A stretch of DNA of 64,000 bases from Paralichthys olivaceus (Eukaryota; Chordata; Actinopteri; Pleuronectiformes; Paralichthyidae): contig NC_091106.1 of NCBI RefSeq assembly GCF_024713975.1, positions 14,596,501 through 14,660,500 on the forward strand. Reading direction: 5' to 3'. The position numbers and the translations under genes were made by a program. Every line of letters starts with the position of its first letter. Position 1 is the first letter of the stretch. Below, in pieces: positions 1 through 17,362 of the stretch. The notes below the pieces were generated by a model. It worked only from the letters and a program-made list of their open reading frames with translations, did no database searches and had not been told where the DNA came from.

Positions 1-1590
1 AAAAAATTAAGACAGAATAAGGAAGAGGGAGAAAATAGAACAAGTGAAATAAATTGTTAGTCCATAAGAATATGTCAAAAACAGTTTTAATTCTAAGTGC
101 CTTCTTTTTATGCTTTTGATGTAGTTCTTGATTTTAAAAAGCCAAAAGTGGTCCATCTTCCAAAATAGTTGTATGAAGAATATAAGTTTTTTTTATCCTG
201 AAAATGAATTGTCTGGATGGAAATTCAGTGGTTTAGACTGGTTATAAGGCATCAAAGAGGAGATTTCAGATCAGTTTTGAAGCTTTATTTTGTCATGGTG
301 ACTTGTGGATAAATCAGGTGAACAAATAGGTTCAAATCAGAATCTAGATTTTCCCAAAATATCCAAGTCAATACAGGAAGAACAAGCTAAGTCGAGCCAG
401 TGGATAAGGTATAACCCCTGTATCTAGGTATCCATAAAAAAAAAAGTAATCACGTGACCACAAATTAAGGCAGTGTAGCAGATGGTACTCTTTGACTCAA
501 GCACATGGAGAGCGCAAACCAGAGCAAAAAAACTGTTGTCATGCAAAGTGAATTCATCATGTTACAAAGGTTGTCAGTCTTGTATCTTCATCAAAATAGA
601 TATGTTGTTGACATGATTACATGTTGATTTTAGTCACTGTAAGCTACAAAACAAGGCAACAGACTTAACATAACTGTTGATCTGAGCTACTGTTTGAAAC
701 ACAAAATGGTGGTTGTGGGGTAAAACGAGCAGGTGATGAGTTAAATTAAACCAATGGTCAGTCATTGTTCACTGCATTCACACACGCACATGCACATACA
801 CACATACATAGACATGCATACATACACATACAAACTATTTGTGTCACTGTAACAAGTTCACGCTGCTGTTTGATCACTGTTACAAGTGTTACAATGTGAA
901 TGTACTGAAAACATTGTTGACAAAAGTTATATTTAAGTCGCACAAACATGCTGTGTACACAAAGTACATGTACACATGTTCTTTCTGTAGCTAACACAAA
1001 GCTCACAGTTTAATCCTTCCCCAAAATGTTAAAGTAGCATGTTAAACAACAGAGGGCTCAATTTAACCCATTGCTAAGATCATTTTACCCCCACCTTGGG
1101 GTGAATTGTGTGAAAGGACCAACTTTATTGTTCTGAAACCATAAGAATTAGATAACTTGTTTTAATTTCCACAGGTAACCTGAGGCATATACAGTCACTA
1201 TTGTTTGAAACAAATACACTTCTGTTTTGCAGTAAAATCATCAAATGTAAAAGGTGGCTTATCTTACCCCATTCTCCCCCTACAGCTCTGAAACATGTCT
1301 AGATAAGCAAATCATAATCGTACTAAACTAAGTTGTGCTGCAGCTTAAATGTGAAGTTTTTTAATTTATTTACCATTAAAACAATAGACACAAATTTAGC
1401 GAAGTAAAAATTGCTTTGTTAATTACTTTTCTGTCAGTGTTTTGTCGTCCACCATCCTCACGGTAACCTGGCAAAGACTGAACTGCTGTAACAACACAGT
1501 TTAAGTAGAGGAGGCTGACTGATTGGACTGCACCATTCTGCTGTAGACTGAAGGGGGTGTTCTCAGGAGCCACCTTGATCTGGGCCACAG
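1..1590. other. AT-rich intergenic flank, no gene seen
   Basis: No reading frame here resembles a known protein and no splice-consistent exon chain was found on either strand. The short open frames include one made of an imperfect CA-type microsatellite around 778-830, and they look like chance. The stretch may be distal flank of cuedc2 or the 3' side of a gene outside the window. Confidence 0.6.
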
Positions 1591-1599
1591 TTGTTTAAA

Positions 1600-1835
1600 G
1601 AAGACTGTCTTTTCTCCCCTGCAATAATCTATGGACTGGCGCGCATGGACTATATAAACCTGTGGTCAAGAGTTAAGCTGTGTCATTTGTTCTGAGGAAA
1701 GTCAGTATGTTAAGGTCTGTTTAGTTGATTTATGAATGTATTTAAGTTCTGTAAATACTTTGGGTGAATAAAACCCTTGTTTTTCCACTAATCCCTGTTC
1801 TCCTAGTTTCTATGCTGACTCTGGTCCTTCACAAA
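1600..1835 (+). mobile_element. possible solo LTR-like remnant
   Basis: This short stretch has the layout of a long terminal repeat: a TATA-like box at about 1650, a transcribed-like segment, then an AATAAA-type signal near 1770 followed by a pyrimidine-rich tail ending in CA. No internal coding part is adjacent. It looks like an old, broken fragment. The family is not assigned and the ends are approximate. Confidence 0.25.
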
Positions 1836-1861
1836 AGTCCCATTGTCCTTATAGTTATATA

Positions 1862-2250
1862 TAGAATAGAATGCCTTTAATGTCATCACACAATGAAGCA
1901 TGGTGAAATTACAGCAGCTACCACTGAAAGGTGCATTTACTAAAAAATAAATAAAATATAACAATAAAAAAACATGTTTACAGGACGTTAAAACTATACA
2001 AAATAGTATATAATATATAATTTATAACTGAAAATCCATCCTAAACATTGTGGTGTAAATAGGGTGATAAAATAAATGACTCAGTTGTCCTTTAGATAGG
2101 TGTATAAACATTATGTACAATCAGAAATATTGCAGATAGATGCTCAACACAGAAAAGGTGTAATGCAGATAAATAATATATAATAAAATAATACTAAATA
2201 AAACAGCACAAATAAACAGTGTTTCAAAGTTATATTTAACATAAAGAGAA
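1862..2250 (-). repeat. dispersed repeat resembling a teleost LINE/SINE 3' end
   Basis: The segment starts with a 'gaatagaatgcctttaatgtcat' type sequence, a form seen at the 3' tails of abundant teleost retroposons in reverse orientation. AT-rich sequence with short A runs follows. No coding part is present. The family name is not assigned and the right end is approximate. Confidence 0.45.
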
Positions 2251-3238
2251 GAAACAGTTTATTGCTCATTTTCTGCCTTATTGTGTAACATAGACAGGAA
2301 GTGGCGTCATGCTGTTTTGAACGCTGTGGGCTAACATCAGCAGGAACCTGCAGCCTCCTCCTGAGACTGAGCTGCTTCACCTCCGCTTCTTCTGGGGAAA
2401 CTCTGAGCTTCATGTCTCCATAACTTCTGCTCAGTGAGTTTCACTGCATCACCACTTGCTCCTGTGTGAACAGCAGAGGTGCGTTTAGCTCTAAGCGTTA
2501 GCCGTGAGCTAGCTTACACTAACCACTTAGCCAGCGCTAGTCCGTTAACAGTCCACCGCTATCTCCCTCTGAGAATACGAACATGAAGGTGGACGCTTTG
2601 CATTAATGGACGATGGAAATGTTTCAAAAATGCATTTGAGGGGAAGCTGGATACACAAGGTGGATAGTAGCGTACGATGCTAGCTTCACCGGGGCGTTAT
2701 TAATGAGCCATTAGCTAAACCATTAGCTAATAACAAACATCTGAGTAGCTGTTATGCTAACACCGAGCATCAAAAACAACGTAACGAGGTTAGAATGCTA
2801 CTCTACACGTGTGAGATGCAAATAACAGTTTGTATACAGTTAGTACTTCTGTGCACGTTGTGCTTAGCTCTGTGAGTTGTGTGTAAGCTTCGTCAATAAG
2901 TTCTTTTAGCTAATTCTCAAAGTAGCTTCTTCCATGTTACTTCGAGCATCACTCAGGCGTGTGGTGACTTCTGTTGAAATAATATTAAATGTACCAACGA
3001 TGGTGTTAGTGCCGCAGAGTTAACGCATCCTGCATCTGTGACATAAGTTACAATGCTGCAGCGTCAGAGAAGCTTTCACAACCAAGCTTTCATAAGCCTG
3101 AGCCGGTGCTGGACCATATTTGGTGGCTGGAGGACAGCTGCTGTGTTATTTAAGGTTTGCAGCCACTGTTGCTCATTATAACATCCTCTGCTCTGCTCTA
3201 TCCCCAGCTCTTCATCCACTGCACAGCAGGAGAACACC
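2251..3238 (+). promoter_or_regulatory. cuedc2 upstream and 5' UTR region
   Basis: This is the kilobase before the cuedc2 start codon. It becomes less AT-rich from about 2290 and carries many GCTAGC/TTAGCT-like words (2500-2760), often seen near fish promoters. A plausible non-coding first exon ends near 2478 (cagcagag followed by a GT donor), and the sequence just before 3239 reads as 5' UTR. The exact transcription start is not determined. A short minus-strand frame at 2144-2413 is not supported as a gene. Confidence 0.4.
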
Positions 3239-5524
3239 ATGGACCTCCACAAGATCATCCACAGCGCCATGCACGAGTTTATTCAGACTTACATCCCCGA
3301 TGCAGATCTCAGGTAAGCAGTTCACCATCTTTTTTCCCTGTTGTTTATTTTATCCTGAGAAGAGGAATGAAGTTCAGTTAGTTTAACAGTTGCTTAGAAG
3401 CGGTTGTATGTACTCCCTTCTTTGTACAGCAAGCATGACATGAATATTAAAAGATGGATTACACTGCAGAAATCTACAGGTTTTTGTTTACAGCACGTTC
3501 GTACGGAAGCTACTGAATCTTATTGTCTGTCCAAGCTGACATCTTCATCAGAGTCTTCTTATTATGTGGCACCTCCTTGATAACATTTATATTCTTTAGT
3601 TTTAATTTATGTTCTTTCCAGTGTCAAGTCTGTCATGTCTTAGAAACATCATCAACAAGCCAACTCACTTGCTGTGAATTATATCATTCGCATATTTTTG
3701 AGAACGTTTACTTGGGGGGGCTGAAGGGTAATGTCTGGAGCAACTGACTCAGACATTTGTGTTTTCGCATAAATCTCCTCTGGAAAGTTTCAGTAAAACA
3801 TCCAGACTTCAGCACATCTCTGAAAACAGCAATTGTTTTACCTTCATCGCAGCACCCTGGATGATGTTCTTTTGTCATACATCACTGGAGTCCTGGAGGA
3901 TCTCGGTTCCCAGCAGAGCGTGGAGGAGAACTTTGACGTGGAGGTCTTTGCAGAGATGTTAGAAGCTTACATACCTGGTTTTGCTGAAATTGACAGGTAA
4001 ACAGACAGCTACACCTTTTTTATCTGCTCTGAAATTTGTTAGAGTTAAAAATGACCGAACAACATTACTTGCTCATTTGTTGTCATTACAATTTTTGTTT
4101 TTATTTTGCAGTGTAAAAGTCTGTGAAATGATGTTCAACCTGGCTTCAAAACTAGCCTCTGCTCGGACCTCAGGTACTGCATTTGTTTTTGTTCCCTGAT
4201 ACAAGATCTTACCAAATGGTTTCCTCATATTCACAACACTGGTCTCTCTCTGTCTATTCACTGCCCTGCCCTTTATCATACACTGGAATTCCTTTTTCTT
4301 CACATGAAGTCAAAAACAATGTGTGGAAAAAAACTGTAACTCCTCAATCAGACAAGTTGTTTTTGAGAAAATAAGAAAACAAAGGAACAGAGATTTGTTC
4401 ATTTATCGTTGGTTTGTCAAATGTCATCAAAACAAACCAACATTGCTGAGCATTGACACTCCATTTCAATGATAACATTAGCATTGAATTTATTTATTCT
4501 AACTATTTTTTTGCCTTTTTAGCTGATGAAGACAACGGTGTGCCTAAACCAAGGACAGATGATATTTCATTGAAACTCATTACCCTGCCCAATGAACCTC
4601 CACCAGGTAGAGAGGCACAGTGCAGAGAAACACCAACAGAGGGCGCCACTGCCAAGGTGATCACTTCAGCATACATGAGCACATTATTCTCCTTTTCTTG
4701 AAGCATTAGGATTTTTTTATTACTATGATTTAACTTGTAGATCATTCCTCTCCTGCTGTTGGTGTTGTTTGAATCCACTTGAAATAGAGGTACTAAAAAT
4801 GAGTGTATGTCCAGGGACCAGTGTCTGAATGGGAGGCTCAGGAGCAACACCTGCTGGAGATGTTTCCCAAGTGTAGTCTGTCCGAGGCTCGTAGTGCCCT
4901 GTCCATCGCCAAAGGAGACATGGAGGAAGCTGTGCGTCTTATCATAGAGGAGGATGTCCAATTCAGCCCCACTCCTCTTAATGTGAGTCTCTGCTACACA
5001 CAGAATCTCAGCCACTGTAGACCCCGTGTGTGTGTGTACAGTCTAATTTGAAGCTGTTCTGTTTTCTCAGGTAAATCATGGGAAAAGTATTTCTTCACTG
5101 GCGGACCATAAACTTAAAGAGAGCATCCTTGAGAAGTAAGTGAGACTGTTCTTACCCTTTGGAGAGGGGGATGTAGAGTCACTTCTTTGTTTCAGTGTTT
5201 GAGACTGTGATCAATCTCCTCAGGTACATGCATGTGGACAGAGAGGATGACAAAAAAACTCACCGGCCTGTTGCCCCCAAAGATGTAAGTCTCTGGTTCT
5301 ACTCCACATTTGCCGTGTAGCTTTATCAAATGTGTTTCATACAATGAAACTTACACATTGTGCTGGGATTTCTGCAGGCTCCAAAGAAGCTAGTGCGCTA
5401 CCACGGTAACCAGGTGGTCACCACAAAAGGCGAGAGGTATCAGCTTGTGAAGACAAACGAGACAGAGGACATGAAGAAGACATATGTCAACCTCAAGCCT
5501 GCACGGAAATACAGATTCCATTAA
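3239..5524 (+). CDS. cuedc2: CUE domain-containing protein 2
   Basis: Eight coding exons: 3239-3312, 3853-3996, 4112-4173, 4523-4656, 4815-4982, 5071-5135, 5224-5284 and 5378-5524. All introns are GT/AG and the frame closes to 284 residues; human CUEDC2, from memory, is about 287. The start [20 protein letters not shown] matches the family N-terminus. The CUE ubiquitin-binding domain fills exon 5 (about residues 142-184), with the MFP motif at 154-156 and a C-terminal LIIEED helix. The protein ends KPARKYRFH. The family is known as a ubiquitin-binding adaptor acting on progesterone and oestrogen receptor degradation, IKK/NF-kB signalling and the spindle checkpoint. It is convergent with hif1an. 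Intron 1 contains part of a dispersed repeat (about 3690-3840). Confidence 0.96.
3690..3840 (+). repeat. dispersed repeat, copy 1 of a family shared with 33380-33650
   Basis: Located in cuedc2 intron 1. It contains the run 'ctggagcaactgactcagac' then attt, a CTCCTCTGGAAA-like block, and 'cacatctctgaaaacagc'. The same order of blocks recurs at 33535-33640 in an scd intron, with moderate divergence. No coding capacity or clear terminal repeats were seen, so it is probably a non-autonomous element fragment. Confidence 0.6.
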
Positions 5525-5959
5525 TGATGAGCACAGCAGCGTAAGAGCAGCTACTGACAATATTGTTTACACTGTTTTTCATTTAAGTCCATTTAGCCTG
5601 AGTTGGTTTGAGTTTTCTTCCAAGTTACGGAACATGTTTGTGAGTTGGTGTCAGTGGCTTATTTTAAAAGAGTTACCATTATACGCCTTGGTTACATCAT
5701 GACATTAATGTTTTTGTTCTATCCCGGTTTATTTGGTTGAGAAACATTTGAAATGTGGGATATTTTGGTGGGGATGTTGTAATTTATATTCTAGTTTCTG
5801 TAACAGTCTAATCTATCTACATTTCGCCATCTCAGCAGGTCTGATGTTGCACTGACGTTATTGTCCTTCTTTTCCAACACATAACTCTTCATTTGTATTC
5901 TTGTTTTTTATTTCTTTGATATTGTATTTTAACTTAGTACAATCTAGATTCATAACTCA

Positions 5960-5965
5960 AATAAA
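5960..5965 (+). terminator. poly(A) signal AATAAA for cuedc2
   Basis: A canonical AATAAA lies about 435 nt after the cuedc2 stop codon and is followed by a T/GT-rich stretch. This gives a 3' UTR of roughly 450 nt. It is the first canonical signal downstream on this strand. Confidence 0.65.
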
Positions 5966-7327
5966 TCTGTTTTCCTTTTTGTAAATACGCTCTAGTGATA
6001 CTGTAAAATTTAAGAGTTAGTTACGAGTCACAGCTGTTTTTTATGTACATATTAAATCATTGATGCCAACTTTATTTCAAATTCTATTTTTACATCATAG
6101 AGGAATAGTGCTGTGAAAATGTTTGGTCGGGCCTTGTGGACAATTTGTTGTGCAACAAAATCATTTTCAGATAGAATGTATCAGGAGTCATCACCTAAGG
6201 GTTTGATATGTGGACTCCATTGGTTGAATAACATCATTTAGTTTAAATTGAGCCAATTTATCCATATAACTTTGAATAATGAAGGAGGTTCTATGTTTCT
6301 GAGGCAGTGGAGAAGTCTACAGGAGGAGGATCACAGTTCTGAGTTGTTTTTATCACCTACTATCAAACCACGTAGAGGAAACAAAGGAAGAGTATGTGAT
6401 ATGCAAAAGTGTTATACTATAAACATTAGTTTTATTATTTATCATTTCTAAAATGGGGGGAAAAACAAAGATTTTAACATATTTGTTTGTGACACAGCTT
6501 CAGTTTCTCTTATTTTCAAACACCTTAAATTCAGTGTTGTTACTCTCTATCAAGAAAGTCTGTTAATTCATTTTCTTGCACAACAAATTAAACCATCACA
6601 GCACTATACATTCTGGCATAATGAAGAAGACTGTGGTCGCCCCTTAAATATCAACGAAACATGTGGCTGGAGGAGTTCGATTTTAAAGTTCACTCCAACA
6701 GCATTGTCTTTATTTTTGATATCGACCTTTAGATTCTCAAAATCTTATGTTATGTGTTTATCGTGAGGAGACACTGTTGTGTGATTTCAGGGTCACATGA
6801 TGTTACTGAAGCCGTCTTTCATCTCATGTGTTCAGTGAATTTTGCTTCGCTTGTGAGTGTTGGTCGTGGAGTTTCTTTTTTTGATTATTATGACTGGGTC
6901 CTTATTTCTTGTTTGTTCTGTTTATATTAGAATAGATGGTTGTTCAGGTTTTTCTTTCACTAAGATATACCAGTTGTTTATTCCCCTCTGCATCTATTCA
7001 GAGGAACTATAAGCTATTGTTTTTGATTGGTGGTATAATATAGTTGTCCTGAGTATAGGTGTATCACAATCAAGTGTTTAAAAAGATGTGTTGTTACTGA
7101 TACTTGTCATTATCAGCAGCAATGTGGTCTTTACCAATGCTATGATGATGTTACTATAGATCATGGAGCAGGTTTACTGGAGCTGTTTGGTCACAACTGC
7201 GTTTTAACCCCTCGCTTTGAGAAACCGCTGATGCACACTTTATAGTAAATAAATACTAACTTTTGTAGACTACCATTCACGTGGTTTTCTTTGATTCATT
7301 AGGTGCTAATTCAAGAGAACCATGCTA

Positions 7328-7515
7328 TCACCTCTGCCAATGTTTCCATGTGGGTTTGTTAGCAGGATTAAGCAAAAACAACTGGACGGACTATCACGCA
7401 ACTCTGGAAGGATGCAGTGTAGGTCAGGGAGGCATGACATTTCTCACGGATCCATGATTTTCACTTCCTTTCACATTGTGGGATTTTCCACAAGAAATAA
7501 TGAAATGTTTATGAA
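7328..7515 (+). repeat. dispersed repeat family A, copy 1
   Basis: This copy shows the order CACCTCTGCCAA, 'tttgttagcaggattaagca' and 'ggaaggatgcagtgtaggtc', then a GGATCC-like word, a TTTCACTT block and an AATGAAATGTTTATG tail. The same order of words occurs at about 11690-11925, 20058-20360, 38525-38732 and 39685-39880. No coding capacity was seen. It matches an abundant teleost non-autonomous repeat that I recognise by sequence but cannot name safely. Confidence 0.7.
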
Positions 7516-8648
7516 AACAATCAGACATCTGTAGAGTGTTAATATCTAGATCTGGATTTTGTGAATCAAAATATATTTTCATTTGGAGTGATCTTTATGT
7601 TTATTAACAAACATAACTTTCAGCTACAGCAGAACATATATCGTTTGCCTGTTTTTACTGTAAACAGTTTGCAGATATCTGATGCAATACATATAAATGG
7701 AATATGGTCATAAAGTGGCCAATCAGCCTTGGCGAGGTATGAGCTCTTCAGGTACCCTCCTAGTTTTATAGTATAAGACCTCCCCGCATCTTTCAGCAGT
7801 TATTAGAAACTCAGGGTCGAACTTTGCAAACAAACTTTAATCAGAGGAACAAGCTGAACACATACTGAATGTTCAAAACAGAAGGCCAGCAGCCATCAAT
7901 CAAAAACATGCCACCAGCTCTATGAACTCTTGTCACTCTCACAGGTTAAAGCTGTTTAATGCCAGAGTGAAAACACTTTTGTAAAAAAAAAAAAAAAAAA
8001 ATTCATGTTCTTGCAGCATTTAGTGCCCTTTCCATGTCAAGCAAGGCACACATAGTAAACACAGTTAACGTAGCAACAGAAGAGATGAAACATTATTTTC
8101 AGGTAGCGTAAAATTTTCTACATAGAAAAAAGCACTGTTGAATTATTGTGCAGTTTTTACCTGCACATTATCAGCAAGTTAATCAAAACAAAACCATTGA
8201 AAACCTGTGTATTGCTGTTGATTTAAGTGCTCGGATGTTATTATTTTTAATGCATCACTTGCTGATTCATACAATGTCACAGGAAAATAATGATATACTG
8301 GATTATGTTGGTTTGCTGCATACAGCACGGTGTATGAAATTATCTTTCCCTTTCATTTAATGTACATTTTCACAACAGCTTTAGAGAAAGCAAACACATT
8401 TTAAGATGCACTCAAGACTCCTTAGGTGAAAATACGGCTGCGGGAAAGTGAAGACGAGTTCATTTCTGAGGATCTAAAGTGATTATTGGAGCATGTGCAG
8501 GTTTTCATCTGCAGTTCATCTTTCATACACATTACAGTGTCATTTAATCCCAGATCTGCTGCATTTAATGCAACACACTGAATATGTATTGTAGAAGTAT
8601 AGTGCATGGGCCAGACACATCAAGCTGAACATGCAACTGCAAACGTGA

Positions 8649-8715
8649 ACACTAGATGGCGCTTTTATGTTGCATTGCAATGGCTGAATAAGAGCGAGAT
8701 TCCAGCAGATGGCCC
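8649..8715 (+). promoter_or_regulatory. pair of CTCF-like motifs
   Basis: ACACTAGATGGCGC (8649-8662) and CCAGCAGATGGCCC (8702-8715) each fit 13 of 14 positions of the vertebrate CTCF core CCASYAGRKGGCRS by eye. Both are on the + strand, 53 bp apart. They lie in the spacer between two convergent genes, a usual place for an insulator. Occupancy is inferred only. Confidence 0.5.
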
Positions 8716-9774
8716 TGCTAGTTCAGACAGTGAATAACATTTTAACACAAACCATCATTTAAGCAGTTTAACAATCAGAACAGTTCAAGAAAACATCACC
8801 TGTAGTTACCTGAAGTTTCCCAAAAAAACAGTAAGTTGTATTTTTTAAAGTCTTAAATTTGACATTTGCAACTAAAATTGCAGATTGTACTTCATTTATC
8901 TTCGGTGTCCCCAGACCTATTACTGGTCTGTGGGAAAACATGTCCAAAAAGTCCTTGAAATATAAAAGAAGCAAGAGCATAAATAAAGCACAAAGCAAAC
9001 ACTGGGCTAAAATCATTCAGCAGCATCAGCCATCATTCCTTCAGCTCGATATATAAACCCTCTTTTTGAACTCCCAACACGTTTTTGATCATATTCCATT
9101 ACTATGTTTTATCACTGTGTCTTTTCTGTCTTTGCAGCAGAAAGTCTTCACTGATCACTCACAGAAACCATGTTGTTAAAATGCAGATCAAACTAATAAA
9201 TAAGGACCTGTTGTGAATCAGTTGTGAAGCAGAGTTTGTGATAAAGACGGAGAATATAATTACGGCCATTCCACATTGACTAATCAAGCCACGACTGTTT
9301 TTTTTTTGCTTGTGTATAGCAATGTCCTGCATTAACTGATGTCTACTGAGTTTATAATTTATCCATTAGTGGTCAAAATGTTGAGGTTGCTCAAAAGGTA
9401 CCGATTCCTTTTACTGTCTGGTTGAGCAAATACACCAATAACACCCATTAGCCTGAATCATGAGTGTTGACAGAAATCTGAATCACAGAAAAACAATCTC
9501 GACTTGAGGCCAAAGGTAAAATTAAAAAAAGACCTCTTCAAGTAGGCGCCAATTCTTACGAGTTAGGCAGGAGTTTCTTCTGTAATCATCGTATTCGCGA
9601 TGACAATGGCACTCGGAGATGACTCAAGCGGAATGGTTCTCAAGATGGCCGCTTATTGCCATGCAGTGACGCGTAGCTCCACAGTCAGGATGCGCATGAC
9701 ACACGCAGCAGTCTCACTTTCACACATTTCCGAAGGACTGAAGTTAACAGTTTCAAGGGTGCGGGGGGGGGGGT

Positions 9775-16560
<6,786 letters not shown>

Positions 16561-16595
16561 CAGCGACACCTACTGCACCGGCTGACTGCGTGCAT

Positions 16596-17362
16596 GCTGC
16601 TGCTGTAGTAATATGACTCCACCGCTAGAGGGGGCAGTGGTAGAACAGTAGAGTCAAACAGGCAGAGATACATAGCGAAGTAGTGAAAATAATAAATAAT
16701 AAAAGTTCGTTGTTACGGCCACAACAACAAACACTGTTTTGTCTCAACCCAGCGACCGCGACATGAAACAGAACACCAGCCACAGCCCTGACCAAACAAA
16801 GAGTTTAACTGATGAACACTGAGAGAAGAAAGTTTGTTGGACCGACTTAAAGAAATACTTCAATTGTAAAAACTCGAATGAAGTTTGCATCAGTTTGTAT
16901 GGACACAGCGGATGACTTTAATATGAACAAACTTATTTCGTTTGAGTGTTGAAGTATATTTAATATGTAAATAACTTTCTTTTCCAGTGTACTTTATTAA
17001 AGTGAGTCTATAGTAAAAAGAAGAAAAAGAAAACCTCCTGTTGTAGCAATAGGACTCCACAGCTAGAGGGAACAATTGTAGTTTAGTTTTTCAGAAACTT
17101 CATGTCAAACAGGCAGAGATACATTTTGTAGTGAAAATCATGTAATTTTTTAAAAAGTACCTTGACAAACACTGAAAAGAAAAAGTTGTCGGTCCAACTT
17201 GAAAAAAATACTTCACCTATAACACTCAAATTAATTAGAACAGCTGATGACTTTAATATCGATGTACTTAATTCATTTGAGGTTTAAAGTATTACAGTGT
17301 GAATTTTATTCGGGGAACAATTTTCTTTTCCAGTGGACTTTATTCTACAGTAACAAAAAACT
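16596..17362. repeat. diverged tandem duplication (about 437 bp and 330 bp units)
   Basis: Unit A (about 16596-17032) and unit B (about 17033-17362) share the same ordered words. These are a TAGTAATATGACTCCACCGCTAGAGGG-like start, 'caaacaggcagagatacat', TAGTGAAAAT, AACACTGA(G/A)A(G/A)AAGAAA, GAAATACTTCA, GATGACTTTAATAT, an (A/C)TTATTTCGTTTGAG-like word, and CTTTTCCAGTG(T/G)ACTTTATT near the end. Unit B is shorter, so it has lost internal sequence. The unit is non-coding and sits directly upstream of hif1an. Confidence 0.8.

Larger units (their letters stand above)
5990..9774. other. convergent intergenic region between cuedc2 and hif1an
   Basis: This is the tail-to-tail spacer between the cuedc2 poly(A) signal and the hif1an stop codon. 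It contains no recognisable protein exon. It includes a dispersed repeat (about 7328-7515), an A run at 7984-8001, and two CTCF-like motifs at 8649-8662 and 8702-8715. Its right part must contain the hif1an 3' UTR, but no unambiguous minus-strand AATAAA was found close to the stop. Confidence 0.6.

Noticed and set aside
2144-2413. Minus-strand open frame starting MKLRVSPEEAEVKQL
   Set aside because: The first part recalls short leader peptides of fish zinc-finger genes, but no downstream exon or zinc finger was found and the frame ends in AT-rich repeat DNA.
4503-5015. Minus-strand open frame of 170 codons across cuedc2 exons 4 and 5
   Set aside because: It is antisense to confirmed coding exons and to the intron between them. 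It has no domain and is explained as a shadow of cuedc2.
5525-9774. A miR-146b hairpin, which lies near CUEDC2 in human
   Set aside because: I looked for the mature-like word TGAGAACTGAATTCC on both flanks of cuedc2 and did not find it.
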